Notes: generated by a model from the letters alone, not told the origin. Positions 11,931 to 22,937 are shown, counted from the first letter of the stretch. The stretch is 64,000 nucleotides of DNA from JAXLYE01 sp046351595 (GCA_046351595.1 JAXLYE010000001.1:992001-1056000), one strand, 5' to 3'. Made by a program: numbers and translations.

Positions 11931-14900
11931 TCACGGGCTGGCGGCGGGGCGGCCGTTGCGCGGGGTGCGGCTGCTGCGCGCGCTGGCCTTCGTCCCGGCC
12001 TTGGCCTTGGCCTCGGGCTTCGCCTCGGCCTTCGTCCCGCCCTTCGCCTCGCCCTTCGCCTCGGCCTTCTTCGGCACCGTCGTCGGACCGTGCGGCTCGG
12101 GCTCGCCGTAGCGCTCGCGCAGGGCGCGGCCGGTGGCGGTGTCGGCGCGCAGCAGCGCCGCGGGCGTGCCGTCAAAGACGATCTCACCGCCGGCCTCGCC
12201 CGCGTCCGGACCCAGCTCCACCACCCAGTCCGCGGCGGCGATGACCTCGGGGTGGTGCTCGATCACGACCAGGGTGTCGCCGCGCTCGATCAGCGCCTGC
12301 AGCACGCGCACCAGCCGCCGCGCGTCGCCCAGGTGCAGGCCGGTCGTCGGCTCGTCGAGCACGTAGACCGTGGGCTCGTGCTGCGCGCCGGCCGAGAGCT
12401 CCGCCGCCAGCTTGAGCCGCTGCGCCTCGCCGCCGGACAGCGTATTGCTGCCCTGCCCGAGCTGCAGGTAGCCGACGCCAAGATCGCACAGCGTCGACAG
12501 CGGCCGGGTGATGCGCGGGTGCGCCTTGAACAGCGCCACCGCCTCCTCGGCCGACAGCTGCAGCACCTCGCCGATGTGCCGCCCCAGGTAGCGGACCTCG
12601 AGCGTCGACGGCTCGAAGCGCGCGCCGCCGCACGCCTCGCACGGCGCGGTGACGTCGGGCAAAAACGACATCTCGCTGACCAGCACGCCGCCGCCCTGGC
12701 ACACGGTGCAGCGCCCGCCCGCGGCGGTGTTGAACGAGAAGCGCGCCGCCGAGAAGCCGCGCACCTTGGCCTCGGGCAGGCCGGCGTACAGCCGCCGGAT
12801 CTCGTCCCAGATGCCCAGGAACGTCGCCGGCACCGAGCGCGGCGTGCGCCCGATCGGCGACTGATCCACGGCCAGCGCCCGCTTGACGTGCCCGGTGCCG
12901 TCGAGGCGCGAGAACAAAAGCGGCTTGTCCGCCACCAGCCCGAGCGCGCGCCGCAGCGCCGGGTAGAACACGCGCTGCACCAGCGTCGACTTGCCCGAGC
13001 CCGAGACGCCGGCGACGACGGTCAGGCGGCCGACCGGCAGGCGCAGGTCGACGCTCTTCAGGTTGTGCGCGCGCGCGCCGCGCAGCGACAGCCAGTGCTC
13101 GGCCGACGGCCGCCCCTGCGCCAGAAGCGGCGGCTCGCTCAGCACCTTGGCCGTCGGCGACTCGGCCCGGCCGAGGACCTCGGGCGCTGGCCCCGCGGCC
13201 ATCACCCGGCCGCCGTGCCGACCGCCGCCCGGGCCGAGATCGATCAGGTGATCGGCGGCGCGGATCAGCGCCTCGTCGTGCTCGACCACCAGCGCCGTCG
13301 AGCCGGTGTCGACGAGCGCGCGCAGGTTGCTGATCAGCTTGTTGGTGTCGCGCGGGTGCAGGCCGATCGTCGGCTCGTCGAGCACGTAGAGCGCGCCGGT
13401 CAGCCCGGAGCCGAGCTGCGCCGACAGCCGCAGCCGCTGCATCTCGCCGCCCGACAGCGTCGCCGCCGAGCGATCGAGCGCCAGGTAGCCGAGGCCCACC
13501 TGCTCGATGAAGCGCAGCCGCCGCAGCAGCTCGGCATGCGGCGCCCGGGCGATCGCCTGGTCCTTCTCCTTGGTCGAGCCGTGCGCCGGGTCGCTGAAGT
13601 CCCAGCCCTCGACGAGAGCGCGGGCCCGCGCGACCTCGTGCCGCGTCAGCTCGGGGTAGGTCATGCCGAACAGGCGCACGCGCCGCGGGATGGGCTGCAG
13701 CCGCGTGCCGCCGCAGGCCGGGCAGGGCTTGCGCTCGCTCGCGCGCTCGTCGCTGGCGCCCTCTGGAGGCTCGAGGTAGCCGCGGCCCTCGCAGCGCTCG
13801 CACTGGCCCTGCTTGGTGTTGAACGAGAACCAGCGCGGATCCAGCTCGGGCACGCCGGTGCCGCAGATCGAGCAGGCGCGCCGCGTCGACAGCACGCGCT
13901 CGTCCGCCGCCGTCTCCGCCGACCGCGCGCCGCGCGCCACGCGCACGCTGCCCTGCCCCCAGTGCAGCGCCTTGTCGAACAGCTCGCGCGGCAGCGCCGC
14001 CAGCGCCCCTTCGTACACGACCAGGTCGATGGTGTGCTCGCGCGTCTTGGTCAGGCGCGGCGGCGGCTCGATCGCGACCAGCTCCCCGTCGACGCGCGCC
14101 CACTTGAGGCCGGCCCGCGCCGCGTCTGTGAACAGATCCAGGTACGTGCCCTTGCGCGCCCGCACCGCCGGCGCGTACAGCGTCGCGCGGCCGCGGCCCT
14201 CGCCGACAAGCGACTGGAACAGCGCGTCCGGCGTGGTCGCGAGCACCGCCGCGTCGCACACCGGGCAGTGCGGCGTGCCGACCTTGGCGAACAAGAGGCG
14301 CAGGTAGTGCGCGGCCTCGGTGACCGTGGCCACCGTCGAGTTGGCGCCGGCGCGCGTGGTCCGCTGCTCCAGCGCGATCGAGGGCGGCACGCCCGCCACC
14401 AGGTCCACGTCCGGCCGCGGCAGCGTCGGCAGGAACTGGCGCGCGTACGGCGTCAGCGTCTCCATGAAGCGGCGCTGCCCCTCGGCGAACACGACGTCGA
14501 ATGCGAGCGACGACTTGCCCGAGCCCGACGGCCCGGTGACGACGGTGAGCGCGCCGTGCGGGATCGCGCACGACAGCTCCTTGAGGTTGTGCTCGCGGGC
14601 GTGCGCGACCGTGATCGCCGCGACCTCGGGCGTGCTGCTCGACGGCGTCGGCGCGGCCTTCCGGGGGCGCGCCGCCCGCTCGGCGCGGGCGCGCAGGGCC
14701 TCGGCTGTCCGCCCCTCGGCCTTGAGCAGCTGCGCCGGCGTGCCCGCGGCCACCACGCGACCGCCGTCCGGGCCGCCGCCCGGCCCCAGGTCGATCACCC
14801 AGTCCGCCTCGGCGACCACGTCGAGATCGTGCTCGACCACGACCACCGACGCGCCCTGGTCCACCAGCGCGTTCAGCGCCGCCACCACCGGCCGCACGTC

Positions 14901-17522
14901 CTCGGCGTGCAGGCCCGCGGACGGCTCGTCGACGATGAACAGCGCGCCGCGCGCCGGCTCGGACAGCGCCCGCGCCAGCTTCAGCCGCTGCGCCTCGCCG
15001 CCCGACAGCGTCGACAGCGGCTGGCCGAGCGGCAGGTACCCGAGCCCGACGCGCGACACCGGCACCAGCGCGCGCAGCAGCGCCGCATCGGTGGCCGCGT
15101 CGGGCGAGAAGCGGCGCAGCGCCTCGTCGACGGTCAGCGCCAGCGCCTCGGCGACGTTGACGCCGCAGTGGCGCACCGCCAGCACCTCGGGGCGGAAGCG
15201 CTTGCCCTGGCACACCGCGCACAGGAACGACACGTCGGCCAGAAACTGCATCTCGACCGTCTCGTAGCCCTCGCCCGAGCAGGCCTCGCAGCGGCCGCCC
15301 GCGACGTTGAACGAGAAGTGCGCGGCGGTGAGCCCGGCGGCCGCGGCCTCGGGCTCGGCGGCGAAGCGGGCGCGCAGGCGGTCCCAGGCCTTGGTGTAGG
15401 TCGCGGGGTTGCCGCGCGCCGTGCGCCCGAGCGGCGACTGATCCACCAGCACGGCGCGGCGCAGCCCCTCGGTGCCGCGCAGCTCGCGGTGGGCGCCCGG
15501 CTTCTCGACGGTGAGCTCGCCGGTGGCGCGGGCCACGGCGCGGAACAGCACGTCCTCGACCAGCGTCGACTTGCCCGAGCCCGACGGCCCGGTGATCGCC
15601 ACCAGCACGTCGCGCGGCACCTCGACGTCGAGGTCGCGCAGGTTGTGCTCGGTCACGCCGCGCAGCGCGATCGCCCGCTTCCACGGCCGCGTCTCGCGCG
15701 CCGGCCCCGCCGCCCGCCGCTGCCACGCCCGCCCCGTCGGCAGATCGCCTCGCCCGTCGAGCTGCGCCGGCGTCCCGTCGAACAGCACGCAGCCGCCGGC
15801 CTGGCCCGCGCCCGGGCCCATCTCGACGACGCGGTGGCAGGCGCGGATCAGCGACTCGTCGTGCTCGATCAACAGCACCGTGTTGCCGGCGCGCGCCAGC
15901 GCCTGCATGGCGCTGCCCAGCTTCGGCACGTCCGTCGGGTGCAGGCCCACGCTCGGCTCGTCGAGGATGAACAGCGTACCGGTCAGCGCCGCGCCGAGCG
16001 CCGTCGTCAGGCCCGCCCGCTGCGCCTCGCCGCCCGAGAGCGTGCGCGCCTGCCGATCGAGCGTCAGGTAGCCGAGGCCGACCTGCTCGAGGTAGCCCAG
16101 GCGCGACTGCAGCGCCTCGCGCACCCGCTTGCCCTGCGGCGACCGCGGCGCCAGCGCCTCGACCTCGGCGCGCGCCTGCGCCACCGACAGCGCGTGCCAC
16201 GCCGCCAGGTTCCGCCCGGCCACCTGATAGGACAGCGCCGCCTCGGACAGCCGCGCCCCGCCGCACGCCGTGCACGGGTTGTACGAGCGGTAGCGCGAGA
16301 GCAGCACGCGCACGTGCATCTTGTACGTCCGCGACTCGAGGAACTCGAACCAGGCGCGCACGCCCGGGTACTTGTTGCCGTCCCAGGTCCCCTCGCCCTC
16401 GAGCACCATGCGGCGCTGCGCCGCGGTCAGGCTGGCCCACGGCTTGTCGAGCGGGATCTTGTGCTTCGCCGCGTAGCGCGCCAGCGCCCCGCGCTCGTAC
16501 ATCGAGGTCTTGCCGGTCCAGGCGCGGATCGCGCCCTGCTGCAGGCTCTTCTGCGGGTCCGGGATGACCTTGTCCCAGTCGATGCCGATGACCCGCCCGA
16601 AGCCGCGGCAGCTCGGGCAGGCGCCGAGCGGCGAGTTGTACGAGAACAGCCGCGGGTGCGCCGGCTCGAACGAGCGCGCGCACGACGGGCAGGCCAGCCC
16701 GCGCGTCAGCACGTAGCGCTGCGGCCGGCCATAGTCGAGCAGGTCGGCGACGGTCTTGGTCTTGCGCCGCTTGCTCGGCGCGGCGTCGCGCGCCTGCCCC
16801 TGGGCCTCGGCGGGCAGCAGCAGCACCTCGGCGCGACCGGCGCGCAAGAGGCACTGCTCCAGCGCCTCCTGCAGCCGCGCCTTCTCGCGGCTCGAGAGCA
16901 GCACGCGATCCGCGACCACCGCGATCGGCTCGCCGGTCAGCGCGTCGACGTCCAGGCTCTCGAGGTCGCGGACCTCGTCGGCGATGACGACGCGGCGGAA
17001 GCCGGCCTTGAGCAGCGACGCGCGCTCGGCGGCGAGGTCGGCGTGCGGATCGAGCGGGAAGGCCACGACTGCGCGCTCGTCCTCGTGCTGCTCGAGCAGG
17101 CGCTCGGCCAGCGCCGACGGCGGCACCGCCTCGGCCGGGACGCCGCAGCTCGGGCACAGCGGCACCGCCTCGGCACCGAACAGCGCGCTCAGGTAGGGCT
17201 CGAGATCCGCCAGCGTCGCCAGCGTCGAGCGCGACGACTTGATCGGCGAGCTGCGATCGACCGCGACCGTGGCCGCGACCGGATCCAGCCGCTCGACGTC
17301 GGGGCGCTGCAGGCGCTCGAGGAACTGGCGGGCGTAGGGGCTGAAGCTCTCGACGAAGCGGCGCTGGCCTTCGGCGTACAGCGTGTCGAGGGCGAGGGAG
17401 GACTTGCCGGCGCCGCTCGGCCCGGTGAGCGCCACGAGCTGGCCGGGCGCAAGGTCGAGGTCGACCGCCTTGAGGTTATGGGTCTGCGCACCGCGCAGAG
17501 AGATGGGGAGCATGCGAGACAA
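11931..17522 (-). CDS. uvrA: Double-length UvrA (two UvrA units fused in tandem)
   Basis: The 1863-residue protein contains two full UvrA copies. Walker A motifs occur at about residues 33 (GPSGAGKSS), 645 (GPSGSGKST), 996 (GPSGSGKSS) and 1504 (GVSGSGKST). Each of the four ABC modules has an LSGGE signature. Zinc-finger CxxC pairs appear in both halves. UvrA normally is about 940 residues and works as a homodimer in nucleotide-excision repair, so this chain may be a covalent dimer that recognises damage and loads UvrB. The last 60 residues are an Ala/Lys-rich tail like those of DNA-binding proteins. A drug-export ABC role is unlikely because the UvrA zinc modules are present. Confidence 0.93.
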   Translation of the reverse strand: MSRMLPISLRGAQTHNLKAVDLDLAPGQLVALTGPSGAGKSSLALDTLYAEGQRRFVESFSPYARQFLERLQRPDVERLDPVAATVAVDRSSPIKSSRSTLATLADLEPYLSALFGAEAVPLCPSCGVPAEAVPPSALAERLLEQHEDERAVVAFPLDPHADLAAERASLLKAGFRRVVIADEVRDLESLDVDALTGEPIAVVADRVLLSSREKARLQEALEQCLLRAGRAEVLLLPAEAQGQARDAAPSKRRKTKTVADLLDYGRPQRYVLTRGLACPSCARSFEPAHPRLFSYNSPLGACPSCRGFGRVIGIDWDKVIPDPQKSLQQGAIRAWTGKTSMYERGALARYAAKHKIPLDKPWASLTAAQRRMVLEGEGTWDGNKYPGVRAWFEFLESRTYKMHVRVLLSRYRSYNPCTACGGARLSEAALSYQVAGRNLAAWHALSVAQARAEVEALAPRSPQGKRVREALQSRLGYLEQVGLGYLTLDRQARTLSGGEAQRAGLTTALGAALTGTLFILDEPSVGLHPTDVPKLGSAMQALARAGNTVLLIEHDESLIRACHRVVEMGPGAGQAGGCVLFDGTPAQLDGRGDLPTGRAWQRRAAGPARETRPWKRAIALRGVTEHNLRDLDVEVPRDVLVAITGPSGSGKSTLVEDVLFRAVARATGELTVEKPGAHRELRGTEGLRRAVLVDQSPLGRTARGNPATYTKAWDRLRARFAAEPEAAAAGLTAAHFSFNVAGGRCEACSGEGYETVEMQFLADVSFLCAVCQGKRFRPEVLAVRHCGVNVAEALALTVDEALRRFSPDAATDAALLRALVPVSRVGLGYLPLGQPLSTLSGGEAQRLKLARALSEPARGALFIVDEPSAGLHAEDVRPVVAALNALVDQGASVVVVEHDLDVVAEADWVIDLGPGGGPDGGRVVAAGTPAQLLKAEGRTAEALRARAERAARPRKAAPTPSSSTPEVAAITVAHAREHNLKELSCAIPHGALTVVTGPSGSGKSSLAFDVVFAEGQRRFMETLTPYARQFLPTLPRPDVDLVAGVPPSIALEQRTTRAGANSTVATVTEAAHYLRLLFAKVGTPHCPVCDAAVLATTPDALFQSLVGEGRGRATLYAPAVRARKGTYLDLFTDAARAGLKWARVDGELVAIEPPPRLTKTREHTIDLVVYEGALAALPRELFDKALHWGQGSVRVARGARSAETAADERVLSTRRACSICGTGVPELDPRWFSFNTKQGQCERCEGRGYLEPPEGASDERASERKPCPACGGTRLQPIPRRVRLFGMTYPELTRHEVARARALVEGWDFSDPAHGSTKEKDQAIARAPHAELLRRLRFIEQVGLGYLALDRSAATLSGGEMQRLRLSAQLGSGLTGALYVLDEPTIGLHPRDTNKLISNLRALVDTGSTALVVEHDEALIRAADHLIDLGPGGGRHGGRVMAAGPAPEVLGRAESPTAKVLSEPPLLAQGRPSAEHWLSLRGARAHNLKSVDLRLPVGRLTVVAGVSGSGKSTLVQRVFYPALRRALGLVADKPLLFSRLDGTGHVKRALAVDQSPIGRTPRSVPATFLGIWDEIRRLYAGLPEAKVRGFSAARFSFNTAAGGRCTVCQGGGVLVSEMSFLPDVTAPCEACGGARFEPSTLEVRYLGRHIGEVLQLSAEEAVALFKAHPRITRPLSTLCDLGVGYLQLGQGSNTLSGGEAQRLKLAAELSAGAQHEPTVYVLDEPTTGLHLGDARRLVRVLQALIERGDTLVVIEHHPEVIAAADWVVELGPDAGEAGGEIVFDGTPAALLRADTATGRALRERYGEPEPHGPTTVPKKAEAKGEAKGGTKAEAKPEAKAKAGTKASARSSRTPRNGRPAASP

Positions 17523-17544
17523 GGTGCACCTGCTGTCTGTCAGG

Positions 17545-17563
17545 CCAGTCCCTAACGGACTGG
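17545..17563. promoter_or_regulatory. Palindrome upstream of uvrA
   Basis: CCAGTCC and GGACTGG are separated by 5 bp and lie 23 bp before the uvrA start codon. There is no T-tract, so an operator or leader hairpin is more likely than a terminator. It does not match a LexA box that I recognise. Confidence 0.35.
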
Positions 17564-17675
17564 TGTGTTGTCGACGGGAAAACGCAAACGTTGGATGCTG
17601 CTAGCGCGCCTCTTTGCACAACTCGCGCGCCGCGGCACGCGAAAAGTACGCCAGCCGCCACCGGGGCGCCCGCGC

Positions 17676-19001
17676 TCAGCGTCGCTGGAACAGAAAGATC
17701 GCGCTACGCAGCGCGCCCTGCAGCGCCCGCTCCCACGAGGACACGAGGCGCCATCCAGACTGTGCCATGGTCGTCGCCAGCGCGCCCGCGGCGTGGCGAC
17801 GGAAGCGGAACACGACGAAGCGGCGCTCGGCGCGCCCCGGTGAGCGCACCGTCGCCACCGCGTCGAGCGCGTAGCCGCCTCGCTGCCTGGCAAGCTCCAG
17901 GCGAAGCGCCAGCTCGACCTCCGCGTCCTCATCGGCGCGGCGCAGCGGACCGGCCAGCCACTCGCGCTGCAGCGGGTGCAGCCCGTCGGCGAGCAGAGGG
18001 TCGCCGTGCCGCAGCGCGACCGCCGCGACGGGGACACCGGCGGGCGCGAGGACGCAGTCGACGAGCAGGCAGTCGCCGCGCTCGCTCACCGCGGCCAGGC
18101 CGTCGCCGAGCAGGCGCCGCTCGTCGTCCAGGCTGCCCAGCGTCAGCCCGAGCAGCAAAAAGACGCGCCGCCGTCGCTCGCCGGCGAACCGGTGGTACAG
18201 CGGGTACGCCGGCAGCGCGTGGAAGCTGCCCTGCACCGCGAAGGCGTAGGCGCCGCGCTCGCCGCTGGTGCCGAAGACCACGGCCGCGCGCTGGTAGGCG
18301 ACCGAGAGCAGCGGCTGGCTGAGCTCGAGCAGGCACAGCTCCAGGTCGGGCTGCGCCCCGGCGCGCAGCAGCGCCTGCACCAGGGCCACCTCGAGCGCGC
18401 CGTCACCGGGCCCGAGCGCGACGAGGTGCAGCGGCGACGCACCGACCGCTCGCAGCCCCTCGGCCACCGCCGCCAGCGGGAAGCCGTCACGGTGGCGCGC
18501 GGCCTCGGTCGGCGCGTGCAGCGTGCGCAGGAAGGCGTGCGCGCTGTGGTGGTCGAGGTACGCGCCGCTCTGCTCGACATGGCCGCCGCCGCCGCGCACG
18601 AAGCGGGCGTGGTCCGCGACGAGCTGCACGCCGTTGTAGCCCGGCGTCACCAGCCAGTTGAGCGCGCGGCCGCCGTCTTCAGACAGCGCCGGCAACGGCA
18701 CGGCGGCGCCGCCGGCGAGGCGCAGCAGCAGCGTGATCAGGCCGCGCTCGAGCCCGAGCTCGCGCACGCGCAGGATGCGCTCGAGCGTGGCGCGGCCGGG
18801 CAGGCGCTGGCCGGTCTCGAGCGCGAGCAGCGTCGCCTGCGAGACACCGGCGCGCGCGGCCAGCACCGCCCGCGACAGGCCTGCCTGCGCCCGCCGCTCG
18901 TGCAGCAGCAGCCCGACGGCGGCCCGTCGAGCGTCCGACGACGATCCGCGCTGCAGCGGGTTTATGTCGATATTCCGAGCGGCAACCTTCCGCCTTCGCA
19001 T
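17676..19001 (-). CDS. XRE HTH fused to an EgtD-like methyltransferase domain
   Basis: Residues 25-90 are a Cro/CI-type helix-turn-helix (LSRAVLAARAGVSQATLLALETGQRLP). The remaining 340 residues resemble a class I SAM-dependent methyltransferase of the histidine-specific EgtD type, with a glycine-rich SAM site (LVALGPGDGALE) near residue 190. EgtD makes hercynine, the first ergothioneine step, but here the HTH suggests a regulator that senses or modifies a small molecule. No EgtB neighbour is seen, so a biosynthetic role is not supported. A GGAGGA site precedes the ATG. A palindrome overlaps the upstream region. Family placement is moderate because the match is distant. Confidence 0.6.
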   Translation of the reverse strand: MRRRKVAARNIDINPLQRGSSSDARRAAVGLLLHERRAQAGLSRAVLAARAGVSQATLLALETGQRLPGRATLERILRVRELGLERGLITLLLRLAGGAAVPLPALSEDGGRALNWLVTPGYNGVQLVADHARFVRGGGGHVEQSGAYLDHHSAHAFLRTLHAPTEAARHRDGFPLAAVAEGLRAVGASPLHLVALGPGDGALEVALVQALLRAGAQPDLELCLLELSQPLLSVAYQRAAVVFGTSGERGAYAFAVQGSFHALPAYPLYHRFAGERRRRVFLLLGLTLGSLDDERRLLGDGLAAVSERGDCLLVDCVLAPAGVPVAAVALRHGDPLLADGLHPLQREWLAGPLRRADEDAEVELALRLELARQRGGYALDAVATVRSPGRAERRFVVFRFRRHAAGALATTMAQSGWRLVSSWERALQGALRSAIFLFQRR

Positions 19002-19017
19002 GGCCCAAATCCTCCAA

Positions 19018-19032
19018 TTAGCGCCACGCTAA
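19018..19032. promoter_or_regulatory. 15-bp palindrome, candidate autoregulatory operator
   Basis: TTAGCG-CCA-CGCTAA lies directly upstream of the ribosome binding site of the HTH-methyltransferase gene, the place expected for a self-repressing XRE protein. The DNA from here to about 19180 is strikingly AT-rich against the surrounding 70% GC and probably holds the promoter. From 19180 to 19342 nothing further is seen. Confidence 0.45.
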
Positions 19033-19342
19033 CAAAGAACAATTTTCCGCAAAGAAATTTACAAAATAAGCCGATTCTCCGACGGAGATCTCGGGACTCA
19101 TCAGGACCTTTATGTTGAATAGATCGAAACGTAGAATTAATTACGATTTAATCTGTTTCTCGTACAGATTTCTGCAGTCGATGGCCCTTCAGAACCGACT
19201 TGGGCCGGGTCCGATGCAGCTTCCTGCACGAAAAACGGCGCAAGGGCCGACTTGCGGGCCGCGAACGACAAAAGTTGCTCATCGCGGACCGCACGCAGGC
19301 CGCGCCGCGCGTGCACCGGCCGATCGGCTCAGGCCGCTGGGC

Positions 19343-19867
19343 TCAGCCGGCGCGGGTCAGGGCTTCGATCTCGCGGCGGAAGCCGGGGTGGCTGCGCAGC
19401 AGCGCGGCGCGCTCGCCGGCCTCGAAGTCGTCGAGGTCGAAGCCGGGGGCCATGGTCGTGCCGAGCAGCGCCACGCGGCCGCCTTCGACGAGGCGGCTGC
19501 CCTGCCAGGTGCCGGCCGGCACCACCGTCTGCGGGCGCTCGCCGCGGCGCAGATCCGGACCGAGGAGGCGGCGCTCGCCGCGCCCCGAGCTGGCGTCATC
19601 GCCGTCGCTGAAGAGCAGCACGAGCTCGACCGGGTCGCCCAGGTAGAAGTGGTAGACCTCGTCGCCGCGCAGGCGGTGCAGGATCGAGCAGGCGGTCGGC
19701 GTCAGCAGGTAGTAGATGCTCGTCGACAGCGAGCGCGGACCGCGGTAGCGCGGCGGCAGCGCGGCGGCGGCGAGGGTCTCGGGCGCGCGGTAGGTTTCGG
19801 CGTAGTAGCCGCCCTCGATCGGCAGCGGGCGCAGGCCCAGGCACGCGATGATCTCCTCGGCGGTCAT
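19343..19867 (-). CDS. DUF985-family cupin protein
   Basis: A 174-residue single-domain cupin. The start (EEIIACLGLRPLPIEGGYYAETYR), the middle (STSIYYLLTPTACSILHRLRGDEVYHFYLGDPVEL) and the end (LLGTTMAPGFDLDDFEAG) are typical of the DUF985/Cupin_5 family. The biochemical function of the family is not settled; metal or sugar-phosphate binding has been suggested. The gene follows the kinase gene on the same strand with a 60-bp gap and could be co-transcribed with it, though no functional link is evident. Confidence 0.82.
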   Translation of the reverse strand: MTAEEIIACLGLRPLPIEGGYYAETYRAPETLAAAALPPRYRGPRSLSTSIYYLLTPTACSILHRLRGDEVYHFYLGDPVELVLLFSDGDDASSGRGERRLLGPDLRRGERPQTVVPAGTWQGSRLVEGGRVALLGTTMAPGFDLDDFEAGERAALLRSHPGFRREIEALTRAG

Positions 19868-19927
19868 CGGCTCCTGGGCCTTGCCTTGATGCGATGGCGC
19901 GGGTCCACGGGCGGCCTCGGGGTGGCC

Positions 19928-21472
19928 TCAGCTGCCGCCGCGGAGCAGGAGCTGCAGCGCCAGCACCGCGATGATCCCGATCAGCACGCCGATCACCACG
20001 GCGACCACGACGCGGCGGCGCTGATCGGCGGGCGCGACGTGGCCGGCGGCCGCGGGCTCCAGCGCCACCGGGCCGCTGTGCGCCCCGGACTCGACGGCGG
20101 CCACGGGCACCGGCACCGGCACCGTGGCCTCGGGCAGCGCCGGCGCGGGCTGGGGCGGCAGGCTCTGGCCGGTGCCGAGCGGCTGCAGGCTGCGCGAGGA
20201 CGCCGCGCCCTGGATCGGCATCGGCAGGCTGCGCGAGGACGCGGGCGCGGGCACGGCCGGCGTGCGCAGCGAGGAGCGCGAGGGCGCGTCGTCGCCGGGA
20301 GCCCGCTCGGCGGCGGGCGGTCGCTCGCCAGGCGGTCGGTCGCCAAGCGGTCGCTCGCCAAGCGGTCGCTCTGGAGCGGCCGGGATGCCCTTGGCGCGCG
20401 CGGCCTGGGCCACCGCGGGGTTGATCACCTGCAGCGGCATGGTCATGGCGCGCTGCCGCGGCGCCTGCGAGCCGGGCTGCCGCGTGGTCATGCCGCCGGC
20501 GGCGCGGGCGATGGCGCGGGCCTCGGCCTGCTGCTGCGCGAGCTTGGTCGCGAAGATCTCGCGCATGTAGCGCGCCAGCGCGTCGCGGCTGTTGTCCAGG
20601 CCGAGCTGCTTGCAGCAGGCGTCGAGCGCGTCGAGGAAGTCCTGGGCCGAGGCGTAGCGGGCCGCGGGCTCGGGCGCCAGCGACTTCAGCGCGACCTCGT
20701 CGAGCTCCTTGGGCACGTCGGGGTTGATCAGCGCCAGCGACGGCGCCGGCTCCTCGGTGACGGCGACCAGGGTGGCCAGGTCGGTGCCGCGCTTGAACAG
20801 GCGGCGCCAGGTCACCAGCTCCCACAGCAGGATGCCGGCCGAGAAGACGTCGGAGCGCGAGTCGAGCTGGCCGCTGCGCGTCTGCTCCGGCGACATGTAC
20901 GCGTACTTGCCCTTGATCAGGCCCGCCTGCGTCTGTTCGCCGTCGCGGGCCTGCGTCGCCTTGGCGATGCCGAAGTCGATGACCTTGACCACGCCGTCGT
21001 AGGTGACGAGCACGTTCTGCGGCGAGATGTCGCGGTGCACCAGCCCGAGCGGCGCGCCGTTCTCGTCGGCGAGCGTGTGCGCGTAGTGCAGCCCGGCGAG
21101 CATGTCCATGACGATGCGGCAGACCACGCCGAGCGGCGGCCGCTTGTTCACGGTGTCGGCCTGCTGCGCGATCGAGCGCAGGTCCTCGCCGTGGATGTAC
21201 TCCATCGCGAGGTAGTAGGCGCCCTCGACCTCACCCTGATCGAAGATGTCGACGATGTTGGGGTGCTTCAGCCGAGCCGCCAGGCGCGACTCGTTGAAGA
21301 ACATGCGCACGAACTCCGCCTCGCCGCTGTGGTGCGAGAACAGCCGCTTGACGACAAGCTGACTGCGCGGAGTGCCGACGAAGCCGGGGCCGGGGCGGGC
21401 CAGGTAGATCTCGGCCATCCCGCCTTCCGCCAGCTTGCGCTCTAGCAGGTATTTACCGAAGGGGACAGCCAC
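19928..21472 (-). CDS. Membrane-anchored Ser/Thr protein kinase
   Basis: Eukaryote-like kinase. The kinase domain (about residues 7-280) has a glycine loop (LAEGGMAEIY), VVK lysine, HRD as VHRDISPQN, and DFG as IDFGIAK, with APE as MSPEQ. Residues 330-480 are a Pro/Ala/Ser-rich linker that includes a five-residue-unit repeat (RPLGE, RPLGD, RPPGE) produced by 15-bp tandem repeats near 20325-20380. One membrane helix (about 488-508) is almost at the C-terminus, so there is practically no outside sensor domain. The start is GTG with a very short leader. Substrates are unknown. Confidence 0.9.
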   Translation of the reverse strand: MAVPFGKYLLERKLAEGGMAEIYLARPGPGFVGTPRSQLVVKRLFSHHSGEAEFVRMFFNESRLAARLKHPNIVDIFDQGEVEGAYYLAMEYIHGEDLRSIAQQADTVNKRPPLGVVCRIVMDMLAGLHYAHTLADENGAPLGLVHRDISPQNVLVTYDGVVKVIDFGIAKATQARDGEQTQAGLIKGKYAYMSPEQTRSGQLDSRSDVFSAGILLWELVTWRRLFKRGTDLATLVAVTEEPAPSLALINPDVPKELDEVALKSLAPEPAARYASAQDFLDALDACCKQLGLDNSRDALARYMREIFATKLAQQQAEARAIARAAGGMTTRQPGSQAPRQRAMTMPLQVINPAVAQAARAKGIPAAPERPLGERPLGDRPPGERPPAAERAPGDDAPSRSSLRTPAVPAPASSRSLPMPIQGAASSRSLQPLGTGQSLPPQPAPALPEATVPVPVPVAAVESGAHSGPVALEPAAAGHVAPADQRRRVVVAVVIGVLIGIIAVLALQLLLRGGS

Positions 21473-21489
21473 GGGCAGAGGTCATTGGA

Positions 21490-21519
21490 ATCGTATGATC
21501 CTGCGAGCCGACGGGTCAA
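21490..21519 (-). promoter_or_regulatory. Sigma-70-type promoter of the kinase gene
   Basis: On the minus strand TTGACC (21514-21519), an 18-bp spacer and TACGAT (21490-21495) lie about 20 bp before the GTG start at 21472, giving a short leader with no clear Shine-Dalgarno sequence. Confidence 0.5.
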
Positions 21520-21676
21520 CCTGTTGCCCGCGGGAGTTCTCTGGCAGGATGGCGCCGTCTTTAAGGTAGTTGGTTTATGCTCGGGACGCTGCCAATAAAG
21601 TGTCTTCCCGTCGACGTTCGGGGGTCCCTGGCGGCACTTGCGGGCGCGCCCGGGCGCCCTGAGACAGGAGCGTGTG

Positions 21677-22843
<1,167 letters not shown>

Positions 22844-22894
22844 GACGAGCCGGCGCCAGGCTGAAGAGCGCCGCCGCACCGCCCCCAAAAAGAC

Positions 22895-22937
22895 AGCGCC
22901 CCGGAGCCCATTCCGGCCCGGGGCGCTTTTGTTTTTT
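22895..22937 (+). terminator. Terminator after acyl-CoA dehydrogenase
   Basis: A 9-bp GC stem (GCGCCCCGG with CCGGGGCGC) is followed by TTTTGTTTTTT. Confidence 0.85.

Noticed and set aside
12090..17555. A 1821-codon open frame antisense to uvrA
   Set aside because: It has an Arg/Gln/His/Ala-biased composition and no domains. Long antisense frames are common at 70% GC; the uvrA reading is unmistakable.
19112..21445. 777-codon plus-strand frame opposite the membrane kinase
   Set aside because: Arg/Gly/Gln-rich shadow of the kinase and cupin genes.
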